DNA of 15,493 nt from Thermococcus sp. (lineage in GTDB: Archaea > Methanobacteriota_B > Thermococci > Thermococcales > Thermococcaceae), in NCBI GenBank assembly GCA_027062125.1, contig JAMOTW010000216.1:1-15493 (forward strand), read 5' to 3'. Positions within the stretch are counted from its first letter, which is position 1, and the number at the start of each line of letters is the position of its first letter. The notes under the pieces are model-generated. The model was given only the letters and a program-made list of their open reading frames with translations, ran no database searches and was not told the DNA's origin. This document shows positions 1 through 5,570 of the stretch, piece by piece. The position numbers and the translations under genes are program-made.

Positions 1-300
1 GAAAGGGGTGTAGCTCACGTTGAGCCACTCCACCCAAACAGCCACGAACTGGCCGTCGCACTCCACAGGGGCGCCGAGCAGGAGCACCTTGTACCCCCGG
101 TTCCTGAGCTCTTCCGCGACCATCTTTCCGAAGGGGGCGTCCGGATAAACGCAGAAGCCCGGATTAACGGTGGCGTTGGCGCTGAGGGCCGAACCGGACT
201 GGCCACTGCTTGTCGTCTCGGAGGACGCGAAGGTGAAGTTCCCCAAGTAGAAAACGAGCACGAGGAGGACCACCAGGGCCAGAGCGTAGGCGCGCCTCAT
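1..300 (-). CDS. Exported or membrane-anchored protein, partial (C-terminus off the left edge)
   Basis: An open minus-strand frame of 100 codons runs from an ATG at 300 to the window edge without a stop. The N-terminus (MRRAYALALVVLLVLVFYLG) is a positively charged start followed by a hydrophobic stretch, so a signal peptide or a single membrane anchor. It is followed by a Ser/Thr-rich linker and then a soluble part with the pattern DAPFGKMVAEELRNRGYKV. That part resembles the equivalent region of the gene just upstream, so the two are probably paralogues. The start codon overlaps the upstream stop by ATGA, which implies one transcript and translational coupling. I do not recognise a family with a known function. 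The existence of the gene is well supported; its role is unknown. Confidence 0.75.
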   Translation of the reverse strand, partial: MRRAYALALVVLLVLVFYLGNFTFASSETTSSGQSGSALSANATVNPGFCVYPDAPFGKMVAEELRNRGYKVLLLGAPVECDGQFVAVWVEWLNVSYTPF

Positions 301-983
301 TCCGAAGCCTCCACGGAGCTCATTCCATTGATGATTTCATCGGCCATGTAGTCTGCTATCATAGCATATGGTTCGGAATTCGCGAGGGCACCTGATTTGG
401 CCTTCAACCCCCTCCAGTACATGAAGACCGCATCCCCAGGGATTCCCTTCATGTCCATGTTCGCCTTCGTCTCGTGTGATACCATCTCCATCAGCGTCTC
501 GGTGTCAGACGACGGAACCCCCTTGTTGTACTTTTGAAGGGCGCTCAGGAAGTCAACGATGTCGCCCGATGTAGAGTAGTAGGCTATAGCGCCTACGGTG
601 ACAGTCCTCAGGAGGAAACCGTTCTCATCGTTGAGGTAGGGAACGTAGACGAAGATAACCCGGCCTTTGAGCTGGACCTTTGGCAAATCGCCGACTTCCA
701 CCACAACGGGTCTCAAGTCCCTTTCGCGAATCCGCTCGGAAAGCCGGTTTTCGAGGAGGGACTTCAGGGGCTGGTCTGCCTGAACGGCTATGTAGACCGT
801 GCTGGACTTTGGTGGAGTGGCGAGGCTGATGCTTCCGTTCGATTCGTAGACAACGGGATAGTTTGAATGGGCCGTTGTCCCAGAGTACTCCGCGAGTACA
901 GAGTTCTCGGACGCGATTACCAGCGAAACGAGGAGCAGCAGAGAGACCGCGACCCCTGCAACCAATAGGAGTTTCCCCCTCAT
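297..983 (-). CDS. Exported or membrane-anchored protein of unknown function
   Basis: This gene encodes a 228-residue protein if started at the ATG at 983; a GTG at 989 is an alternative two codons upstream. Residues about 4-26 form one long hydrophobic segment ending in ASENS, which fits a signal peptide or N-terminal membrane anchor. The rest is a soluble domain predicted to lie outside the membrane, with alternating beta-like stretches (VYIAVQADQP, GRVIFVYVPYLN). A minus-strand TATA-like box near 1018-1028 suggests its own promoter with a short leader, and no strong ribosome binding site is seen. The stop overlaps the start of the next gene (ATGA), which encodes a similar protein. The function is not recognisable and no catalytic motif stands out. 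Confidence 0.8.
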   Translation of the reverse strand: MRGKLLLVAGVAVSLLLLVSLVIASENSVLAEYSGTTAHSNYPVVYESNGSISLATPPKSSTVYIAVQADQPLKSLLENRLSERIRERDLRPVVVEVGDLPKVQLKGRVIFVYVPYLNDENGFLLRTVTVGAIAYYSTSGDIVDFLSALQKYNKGVPSSDTETLMEMVSHETKANMDMKGIPGDAVFMYWRGLKAKSGALANSEPYAMIADYMADEIINGMSSVEASE

Positions 984-1014
984 GACCACTACCCAAAGTA
1001 TCAGGTGACGGAGG

Positions 1015-1029
1015 GGGTTAAATAATTTT
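1015..1029 (-). promoter_or_regulatory. Putative TATA box for the 983 gene
   Basis: Read on the minus strand the sequence is AATTATTTAACC. It lies about 35 nt upstream of the start codon at 983, so transcription would begin about 10-15 nt before the start. It also separates this gene pair from the radical SAM gene on the same strand. The match is by eye only. Confidence 0.4.
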
Positions 1030-1051
1030 CGGTGGGGGATTCGTCAAAAGC

Positions 1052-2311
1052 TCAAACAGGGGTGGCTATGTATATCCCGTGCCTCGTCCTGACTATTCTG
1101 ACCGTTATCCTGTCGCCGATTTCCGCGTCGGTGTTTATGACCTCTATGAGCCTGTTCCTGGCTTTGGCAAGCATCTCTCCCTTTATCCTCCCCGGCAGAA
1201 CGACCTCTGCCTTAACGACCTCACCTGGCCTGAAGGCGAGCGGGATGAATTCACGCTTCTCCATGCCGAAGTGCCTCGGCTTGAGGACGAGGGGCTTCAT
1301 GCCGGTCTTCTCTTCGAGGTTCCTCAGCCACGCGTAGAACTCCTTGAAGGGCACGAGTTTGGCTATCGTGGGGTTCCTGCCGAACTTATACGGAATGTAG
1401 TTCTGGAAGCCGAGTGCCGGCCAGCGCTTCCCGGCTCCAATCTTCCTCGCGAACTCTATGAATGCCTCCGCTTCGTCGTCGTTTATTCCAAAGATTATAA
1501 CCGGGGCGATGAGGACGTCGATTCCCGCGTTTACCAGCGCCTCCGCCATGTCGAGGACGTGCTCGAGGTCGTAGCTCTTCATCCCCATGAGCATCCTGGC
1601 TTTGTCAGGGTCGAGGGAGTGTATCGAGAGGTTCACCCTGTCGAGTCCGGCCTCCGCCAGCTCCTCGACGAGCTTGTCAGTAAGCAAAGTTCCGTTGCTC
1701 TGCATTGAGATAATCGAAACGTTCGGGTGCTCGCGAAGGGCCTGAACGAGTTCAACCCTAAAGGGATAGATGAGCGGCTCGCCTTGGCCGTCGAGGTGTG
1801 CCTCGAGACCTTTGCCCTTCATCCTCGCCACGTCGTCGAACCACTTCATAAGGTAGTCGATGTCCACCACGTAGTCGAGCTTCCTGGTCCTCGAGTAGGG
1901 GCCTTCATCTACGGAGCAGAAGACGCAGCTGAGGTTGCAGCCGCTGACGCCCCTGATCTGGATGAGGTTCGTTCCGCGGTCTATTAATCCGAAGGCGTTG
2001 TAGCCGAGGAGCGGGACGTCCATAGCTTCGTGGATGTAGAGCACCTTCCTGTTGGTGTAGCGGTTCCTCAAAAGCGCGCCGAGGTTGTTCTGGATGTAGA
2101 GGGCTATGTACGGGCCGACCTTCTCATAGTCAGTATCGACGACCAGAACGCCGTCTTTAACGGTTATCTCGGGGGAGACCCTAAACTTTCTCCGGATGAC
2201 CCTCTCGAGTTCGGTCTTCTCGAAGTCAGCGTAGAGCGTCTCGCGCCAGATGAGCCTGATCGTCTCCCCGAGGTCCTGAAAAGTGACGTGGGGAAGGTGA
2301 ACTTCGACCAT
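1052..2311 (-). CDS. Radical SAM protein with C-terminal TRAM-like domain
   Basis: The product is 419 residues from the ATG at 2311. I prefer this start to an upstream in-frame ATG at 2428 because a minus-strand TATA box (2331-2342) sits about 25 nt before it and would make the mRNA leaderless; the 39 extra residues are also unlike a folded domain. The cysteines C125, C129 and C132 form the CxxxCxxC motif that binds the [4Fe-4S] cluster and SAM. The later motif GQGEPL (175-180) fits the GGE-type SAM-contacting strand. The last 60 residues (EVVKAEVVLPGRIKGEML onward) look like a TRAM domain, a small beta-barrel found in RNA-modifying enzymes such as methylthiotransferases. A role in RNA modification is therefore possible, but the usual N-terminal MTTase domain is not evident. 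It is divergent from the ACT-domain gene. The substrate is unknown. Confidence 0.85.
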   Translation of the reverse strand: MVEVHLPHVTFQDLGETIRLIWRETLYADFEKTELERVIRRKFRVSPEITVKDGVLVVDTDYEKVGPYIALYIQNNLGALLRNRYTNRKVLYIHEAMDVPLLGYNAFGLIDRGTNLIQIRGVSGCNLSCVFCSVDEGPYSRTRKLDYVVDIDYLMKWFDDVARMKGKGLEAHLDGQGEPLIYPFRVELVQALREHPNVSIISMQSNGTLLTDKLVEELAEAGLDRVNLSIHSLDPDKARMLMGMKSYDLEHVLDMAEALVNAGIDVLIAPVIIFGINDDEAEAFIEFARKIGAGKRWPALGFQNYIPYKFGRNPTIAKLVPFKEFYAWLRNLEEKTGMKPLVLKPRHFGMEKREFIPLAFRPGEVVKAEVVLPGRIKGEMLAKARNRLIEVINTDAEIGDRITVRIVRTRHGIYIATPV

Positions 2312-2330
2312 GTTCGGGGGTTTGGGGCAT

Positions 2331-2342
2331 CGTTTAAAAAGC
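2331..2342 (-). promoter_or_regulatory. TATA box for the radical SAM gene (leaderless start)
   Basis: On the minus strand the sequence is GCTTTTTAAACG. Its centre is about 25 nt upstream of the ATG at 2311, so transcription should start at or next to the start codon. The lack of any purine-rich ribosome binding site before 2311 agrees with a leaderless mRNA. Confidence 0.6.
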
Positions 2343-2390
2343 CGACGATGGATAAAAAATCCTGCATTGGGGTGCTTTAAGATGCCACCA

Positions 2391-2424
2391 TGCCCAAAGG
2401 TTTTTAAAGGAAGGCCTTTTGGCA
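2391..2424. repeat. Inverted repeat around a TATA-like sequence in the divergent promoter region
   Basis: The arm TGCCCAAAGG (2391-2400) and the arm CCTTTTGGCA (2415-2424) are inverted copies with one mismatch. They are separated by 14 nt that contain TTTTTAAAGG, a TATA-like sequence. The repeat lies between two divergent genes, one of which is a putative regulator, so it may be an operator or an autoregulatory site. It could also be chance or a short RNA hairpin. Confidence 0.4.
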
Positions 2425-2442
2425 TCATGCGGGCATGGAAAC

Positions 2443-2456
2443 ATTTTAATATTATT
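2443..2456 (+). promoter_or_regulatory. Possible TATA box for the ACT-domain gene
   Basis: An A/T-only run, TTTTAATATTATT, lies about 45 nt upstream of the ATG at 2498. Transcription from it would begin near 2475 and leave a leader of about 20 nt that includes the GGTGA ribosome binding site at 2488-2492. The TTTTTAAAGG at 2401 is a more distant alternative. Confidence 0.35.
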
Positions 2457-2497
2457 GAATTAAAGAGTCTAGTGATGGACTATCCTGGGTGAGGATA

Positions 2498-2998
2498 ATG
2501 TGGGGAAAGATCGAGCATTACTTTGACGAATATCCAGTCCGGAAGCAGATAGCCAAGACACTCCTCAAGTACGGTCTCAAGGTCTCCGATGACCTCAAGA
2601 TAAAGGCCGGTGACATCGAGGTTCCTTACACGAAGATAGCGAAGGCTCTCGACGTCGACAGGCGCGTCGTGAAGGAGACCGTCGGGATGATACTCAAGAT
2701 ACCCGAGCTGAAGGAGATATACACCAACCTCGAGCCGACGGTTCACATGAAGTACGTCGGCAGGCACGTCGGCTACGGCGTCATAGAGATCGAGCCGGAG
2801 CCGAGGGCGATAGGAATACTCGCCAAGATCGCCCAGAAGATAGCGGAGCGCGACATAAACATCATCCAGGTCGTTGCCGAGGACCCGGAGCTCTATCCGG
2901 AGGCCACCCTCACGATAATCACCGAGAAGCCGATTCCGGGTGACCTCATCAACGAGCTCTCCAAGCTCGAGGGAGTCAAGAGGATTTCGATTTACTGA
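2498..2998 (+). CDS. Predicted amino-acid-metabolism regulator with HTH and ACT domains (COG2150-like)
   Basis: The protein has 166 residues from the ATG at 2498, chosen because GGTGA at 2488-2492 is five bases before it; a GTG at 2489 is the longer alternative. The N-terminal part contains a helix-turn-helix-like segment (VPYTKIAKALDVDRRVVKET, residues 43-62), suggesting DNA binding. The C-terminal 75 residues, from about GYGVIEIEPEPRAIGILAKI, have the beta-alpha-beta-beta-alpha-beta look of an ACT domain, which normally senses small molecules such as amino acids. This combination and length match COG2150, archaeal proteins predicted to regulate amino acid metabolism. The ligand and targets are not visible. 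It is transcribed alone; an insertion element follows it. The assignment by family pattern is good and the functional prediction is inference. Confidence 0.8.
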   Translation: MWGKIEHYFDEYPVRKQIAKTLLKYGLKVSDDLKIKAGDIEVPYTKIAKALDVDRRVVKETVGMILKIPELKEIYTNLEPTVHMKYVGRHVGYGVIEIEPEPRAIGILAKIAQKIAERDINIIQVVAEDPELYPEATLTIITEKPIPGDLINELSKLEGVKRISIY

Positions 2999-3098
2999 AC
3001 CCATCCCTCCCACTTTTCTGCCCTTCTCGCTCCACGGTGCACACTTCCGGCACTTCGACCTTTGGCCACGCACCTCTGAAAACTTTCTCACATTTTAC
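2999..3098 (+). terminator. Possible T-tract terminator after the ACT-domain gene and short non-coding gap
   Basis: The 100 bases between the stop codon and the insertion element are pyrimidine-rich, with T runs such as ACTTTTCTG near 3012-3020 and TTTCTCACATTTTAC near 3084-3098. Archaeal terminators are T tracts, so termination here is plausible. No gene or clear RNA structure is seen. The last four bases, TTAC, are the predicted target of the element. Confidence 0.35.
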
Positions 3099-3114
3099 AT
3101 TTTTCTCTCGAAAG

Positions 3115-3134
3115 CCTCGCCGTTCACGGCGGGG
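3115..3134 (+). repeat. Left-end hairpin of the IS605-type element
   Basis: CCTCGCCG (3115-3122) pairs with CGGCGGGG (3127-3134) around a TTCA loop, giving an 8-bp stem with one G-T pair. It is almost identical in stem sequence to the right-end hairpin. The guide tetranucleotide AAAG lies immediately 5' of it. In this family a Y1 transposase binds this hairpin in single-stranded DNA. Confidence 0.75.
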
Positions 3135-3177
3135 ATGCAATAAACCACCCAACCAGTTTTTGAGCAGGAAAGCAAAC

Positions 3178-3187
3178 TATTTTAAAG
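3178..3187 (+). promoter_or_regulatory. TATA box for tnpB
   Basis: The sequence CTATTTTAAAG is centred about 30 nt before the tnpB ATG at 3213. Transcription would start a few bases before the start codon. No ribosome binding site is visible, so tnpB is probably translated from a leaderless or nearly leaderless mRNA. Confidence 0.5.
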
Positions 3188-3212
3188 CCTAAAATTCACA
3201 CCATACCTCGAA

Positions 3213-4523
3213 ATGAAGCGTTCAGTAACAGTAAAACTCCAACCCTCAAAAGAACAAGAGAAAACCCTCCACCAGTTAGCCGATGCAGGAGCCAAAGCCT
3301 GGAACCGGGTAAATTATCTGAGAAGACAACAATACTTCCAAGAACAAATCGTGGACTTTAATACAACCGAGAAAGCCGTTTATGAAGAATTCAAACGAGA
3401 AATCGGTTCTGCAACAGTCCAACAAATAGCGAGAAAGAACGCTGAAGCCTGGCGGAGTTTCTTCTCACTCCTCCGCAAAAAGCGGAATGGAGAACTCCCC
3501 GACTGGCTTAAACCCAAACCACCAAACTACCTGAAAGAAGACGGGAAGAGAAAACCCTTAATCATCCTCCGAAACGACCAGTACAAAATTGAGGGCAACA
3601 AACTAATTCTCAAAGGCCTCGGCAAATTCAAACGCCTTGAAATTCAATTCAAGGGAAGAATCCACTTAAAGGGGAAGCAAGGACGCTTAGAAATCACTTA
3701 CGACCCCGTTAGGCGGAAGTGGTATGCTCACGTGAGCCTTACTGTTGAGGAAAAACTTGAGGGTGGAGAATGGGTTGCACTCCCAAGACAACCAAGAGGG
3801 AACCTCTCTGCAGGAATTGACCTTGGAGTGAACAATTTAATGGCCGTTTACGTTGAGAATGGAGAAAGCTTCCTCGTGAATGGTAGGCCATTAAAGAGCA
3901 TTGACTTCTACTGGAGGAGGAAGGTTGCCGAGTACCAGTCAAAACTCAACAAGAGTGGTGCAAAAAAGAGCAGAAAACTCAGGAGAATGCACGAGAAAGC
4001 CAAACTTCAGGCGAAGCATTACATCAACACTGCCGTAAGAGGAACGGTTAAGAGGCTTTACGAGTTGGGAGTTTCTAAAATCGTCGTTGGTTATCCCAAG
4101 GGCATAGCTCGGAATTCTGATAAGGGTAAAAAGCAGAATTTCGTCCTCTCTCACGTCTGGCGGTTTAGCACGGTGATTAAACGCTTGACGGAAGTTGCGG
4201 AAGAGTATGGTATTCGTGTTGTGGTTGTTGGTGAGGCTTTCACTTCTAAGGTTTGCCCCGTTTGCGGGAAGCCCCACGAGGAGGCTCGTTTTGTTAGAGG
4301 ATTGTTTAAGTGTCCCGCAACGGGGCTTATCTTCAACGCGGATTTGGTTGGTGCTTTCAATATTTTAAAGAAGGTTGTGGGAACAATAACCCCGAGCTTG
4401 GGTGGTTTGTACGCTCAGGGGAGGGGTAACTGGCCTGAGACCGGGCCGGAGGGGTTGAAAGCCCGCTTTGAGTTAGGCTTGAATGAGACCCCTCAAACCT
4501 TCCCATCAATGGCGAGGGGTTAA
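3213..4523 (+). CDS. tnpB: TnpB, RNA-guided DNA endonuclease of an IS605-type element
   Basis: This 436-residue protein is a TnpB, the ancestor-type relative of Cas12. The split RuvC nuclease site is complete: D203 in GIDLGVNN, E341 in VVVVGEAFTSK and D377 in FNADLVGAFNI. The basic N-terminal half is the recognition and RNA-binding part. The zinc-ribbon is reduced: C348 and C351 (CPVC) and C367 are present, but the fourth position is T370 (CPAT), a variant I believe is common in Thermococcales copies. In studied TnpBs the protein uses an RNA from the element's right end to cut DNA beside a short motif matching the target site, which helps keep the element in place. The frame is intact and full length, so it may be active. 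The A-rich codon use differs from its neighbours. Confidence 0.93.
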   Translation: MKRSVTVKLQPSKEQEKTLHQLADAGAKAWNRVNYLRRQQYFQEQIVDFNTTEKAVYEEFKREIGSATVQQIARKNAEAWRSFFSLLRKKRNGELPDWLKPKPPNYLKEDGKRKPLIILRNDQYKIEGNKLILKGLGKFKRLEIQFKGRIHLKGKQGRLEITYDPVRRKWYAHVSLTVEEKLEGGEWVALPRQPRGNLSAGIDLGVNNLMAVYVENGESFLVNGRPLKSIDFYWRRKVAEYQSKLNKSGAKKSRKLRRMHEKAKLQAKHYINTAVRGTVKRLYELGVSKIVVGYPKGIARNSDKGKKQNFVLSHVWRFSTVIKRLTEVAEEYGIRVVVVGEAFTSKVCPVCGKPHEEARFVRGLFKCPATGLIFNADLVGAFNILKKVVGTITPSLGGLYAQGRGNWPETGPEGLKARFELGLNETPQTFPSMARG

Positions 4524-4584
4524 TTCGTTGGAACCCTCGCCCTTTAGGGCGGGGAGGAGGTCAAAAACACCAAGTAACCAAACT
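4440..4584 (+). ncRNA. Predicted omega (right-end) RNA of TnpB with guide from flanking DNA
   Basis: Known TnpB guide RNAs overlap the 3' end of tnpB, run through the right end and carry a guide copied from the DNA just outside the element. Here the scaffold would include a stem GAGGGGT/ACCCCTC (4449-4455 with 4488-4494) and the right-end hairpin at 4535-4554, finishing at TCAA (4564). The guide would begin at 4565 with AAACACCAAGTAACCAAACT. The 5' end is a guess, since processing sites cannot be seen. The RNA is predicted from position and family knowledge only. Confidence 0.55.
4535..4554 (+). repeat. Right-end hairpin of the IS605-type element
   Basis: CCTCGCCC (4535-4542) pairs with GGGCGGGG (4547-4554) around TTTA, an 8-bp stem with one G-T pair. 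It mirrors the left-end hairpin. GAAC precedes it, close to the IS608 right guide GAAT, and TCAA follows at 4561. The left arm can instead pair with GGCGAGGG at 4511-4518. Confidence 0.75.
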
Positions 4585-4667
4585 TGGGAACTCCCGGGCT
4601 TTAATAATGCAGTGCGCCATGAAGAACCCTTCCCAACATCAAAGAACAAATCTGGTACCTTCATTTT

Positions 4668-4691
4668 AACCAAGGGTTTTAAACCTTTGTT
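4668..4691. promoter_or_regulatory. SurR-type operator upstream of the mbx TATA box
   Basis: The dyad GTTTTAAAC (4676-4684) fits the SurR core GTTn3AAC. On the minus strand the site reads GTTTAAAACCCTTGGTT (4684-4668), a perfect GTTn3AACn5GTT extended match. On the plus strand a GTT at 4689-4691 lies after four rather than five bases. The whole 24 bp is nearly palindromic. SurR is the redox-sensitive sulfur-response regulator of Thermococcales and controls hydrogenase and mbx operons. The position, about 20 bp upstream of the TATA box, and the downstream operon both support it. Confidence 0.75.
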
Positions 4692-4704
4692 CTTCGTAGG
4701 TAAC

Positions 4705-4712
4705 GTTTATAA
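4705..4712 (+). promoter_or_regulatory. TATA box of the mbx operon
   Basis: TTTATAAG is the best TATA match before mbxA. It predicts a transcription start near 4734 and a leader of about 55 nt ending in the GGAGGT ribosome binding site. A SurR-type site lies on each side of it. Confidence 0.6.
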
Positions 4713-4718
4713 GCCATT

Positions 4719-4727
4719 GTTTTGAAC
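4719..4727. promoter_or_regulatory. Second SurR-type site between TATA box and predicted mbx transcription start
   Basis: GTTTTGAAC matches the SurR core GTTn3AAC exactly. It lies just downstream of the TATA box and upstream of the predicted start near 4734, where a bound protein would block assembly of the transcription complex. No extended GTT is seen at the expected spacing. It fits repression of mbx when SurR is in its DNA-binding (sulfur-free) state. Confidence 0.6.
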
Positions 4728-4788
4728 CAAAGATTAGCTTCGCTTAACTCTGTTCGGACATGTCCACCAACCACCGGAGGTTGATGAT

Positions 4789-5319
4789 ATGGGAGAAGCA
4801 AGCAAAATAAGCAGGTACCTGTACACGGTAATCGTGCTGTTCTTGATATGGCTACTGCTAACGGCCAGTTTGGACCCGCAAGAGCTCGGATTCGGGCTGA
4901 TACTGTCCCTCATCGTAGCAGCGTTCACCTACGAAATATTCAGCACGGGTGGACTGGCCAACCTCCACCCGAAGAGGATAGCGTACGCGATAGCCTACGT
5001 GCCGTACTTCCTCTGGGCCATGATCATGGCCAACCTCGACGTCGCCTACAGGGTTCTCCACCCCAGGAGACCCATAAGGCCCGGAATAGTCCACTGCAAG
5101 ACCGTTCTCAAAAGCGACGTTGGCAAGCTCGCCCTCGCGAACTCGATAACCCTCACCCCGGGAACCATAACCCTCGACGTCGACGACGAGAACTATTTCA
5201 TACACTGGATATGGGTTCCCGACGAGGCCATGACCGAGGAGGAAGGGGAGCACGTTAAGGCCGCCTCAGCGAACATAACCCAGCCCTTTGAAAAGTTCCT
5301 GAAGGTGATCTTCGGATGA
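4789..5319 (+). CDS. mbxA: MbxA, MnhE/MrpE-like antiporter subunit
   Basis: First gene of the mbx operon, 176 residues, with a strong ribosome binding site (GGAGGT) seven bases before its ATG. Residues about 11-27, 33-50 and 64-80 are hydrophobic membrane segments; the C-terminal half is soluble. The stretch LANSITLTPGTITLDV (116-131) is the signature of the MnhE/MrpE family of multisubunit sodium/proton antiporters. In the complex it forms part of the sodium-translocating module together with B, C, F and G. The stop overlaps the mbxB start by ATGA. The identity follows from the motif and from the complete gene order. Confidence 0.93.
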   Translation: MGEASKISRYLYTVIVLFLIWLLLTASLDPQELGFGLILSLIVAAFTYEIFSTGGLANLHPKRIAYAIAYVPYFLWAMIMANLDVAYRVLHPRRPIRPGIVHCKTVLKSDVGKLALANSITLTPGTITLDVDDENYFIHWIWVPDEAMTEEEGEHVKAASANITQPFEKFLKVIFG

Positions 5320-5570
5320 TAGGGATAAACGTTTATCTCGCCCTCATAGCAATAGCGACCCTCCTCAGCATGTACAGGGTCTTCAGGGGGCCGACGACGG
5401 TCGACAGGCTCGTCGCGGTCGACATCATGACCACCATAACAGCGGGACTCATGGTGCTCTTCGCGCTCTACTACGAGAGGATGATATTCCTCGACGTCGC
5501 GCTCGTCTACGCGATACTCGCCTTCGGAGGAGTCATAGCCTTTGCGAGGTACATGGAGGGAGGCCTATGA
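5316..5570 (+). CDS. mbxB: MbxB, MnhF/MrpF-like antiporter subunit
   Basis: An 84-residue protein made of three hydrophobic helices with short loops, the usual size for MnhF/MrpF. The loop FRGPTTVDRLVAVDIMTT carries the family pattern GPTxxDRxxAxD. It is one of the small membrane subunits of the sodium-translocating part of the complex. It overlaps the genes on both sides by ATGA, as expected for tightly coupled translation of subunits made in equal amounts. Confidence 0.93.
   Translation: MIGINVYLALIAIATLLSMYRVFRGPTTVDRLVAVDIMTTITAGLMVLFALYYERMIFLDVALVYAILAFGGVIAFARYMEGGL

Larger units (their letters stand above)
3099..4564 (+). mobile_element. IS200/IS605-family element carrying only tnpB (IS608-like ends)
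   Basis: The left end shows the target TTAC at 3095-3098, then AAAG at 3111-3114 directly before a hairpin (3115-3134). The right end shows a matching hairpin (4535-4554), preceded by GAAC, and then TCAA at 4561-4564. In IS608, TTAC and TCAA are the left and right cleavage sites, AAAG and GAAT the guide tetranucleotides, and each end has one such hairpin. The agreement in order and spacing lets the ends be placed to the base, giving 1466 bp with no target duplication, as expected. There is no tnpA, so the element would need a Y1 transposase from elsewhere in the genome. Its base composition is visibly more A-rich than the flanking genes. Confidence 0.75.
4565..4788 (+). other. Non-coding region between the IS element and mbxA
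   Basis: These 224 bases hold no convincing gene. The first 100 bases, 4565-4667, have no recognised signal apart from supplying the predicted TnpB guide. The remainder holds the two SurR-type sites, the TATA box and the leader with its ribosome binding site GGAGGT (4776-4781). The element inserted about 100 bp upstream of the promoter and leaves it intact. Confidence 0.6.

Noticed and set aside
1079..1987. Long plus-strand frames opposite the radical SAM gene
   Set aside because: They are antisense shadows of a GC-rich gene; the minus-strand protein has the CxxxCxxC motif and a matching promoter, while these have no recognisable domain.
2480..3091. 203-residue minus-strand frame over the ACT-domain gene
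   Set aside because: It is the mirror of a real gene with a ribosome binding site and a clear ACT pattern; its own composition is unlike a folded protein.
3115..4554. CRISPR repeats or a Cas12 locus, suggested by the RuvC-type nuclease and repeated hairpins
   Set aside because: There are only two hairpins, each at an element end, no spaced repeat array and no cas genes; the protein has TnpB length and features.
4483..4725. 80-residue plus-strand frame across the right end of the element and the mbx promoter
   Set aside because: It starts inside tnpB in another frame and covers the hairpin, SurR sites and TATA box, so it is very unlikely to be a gene.
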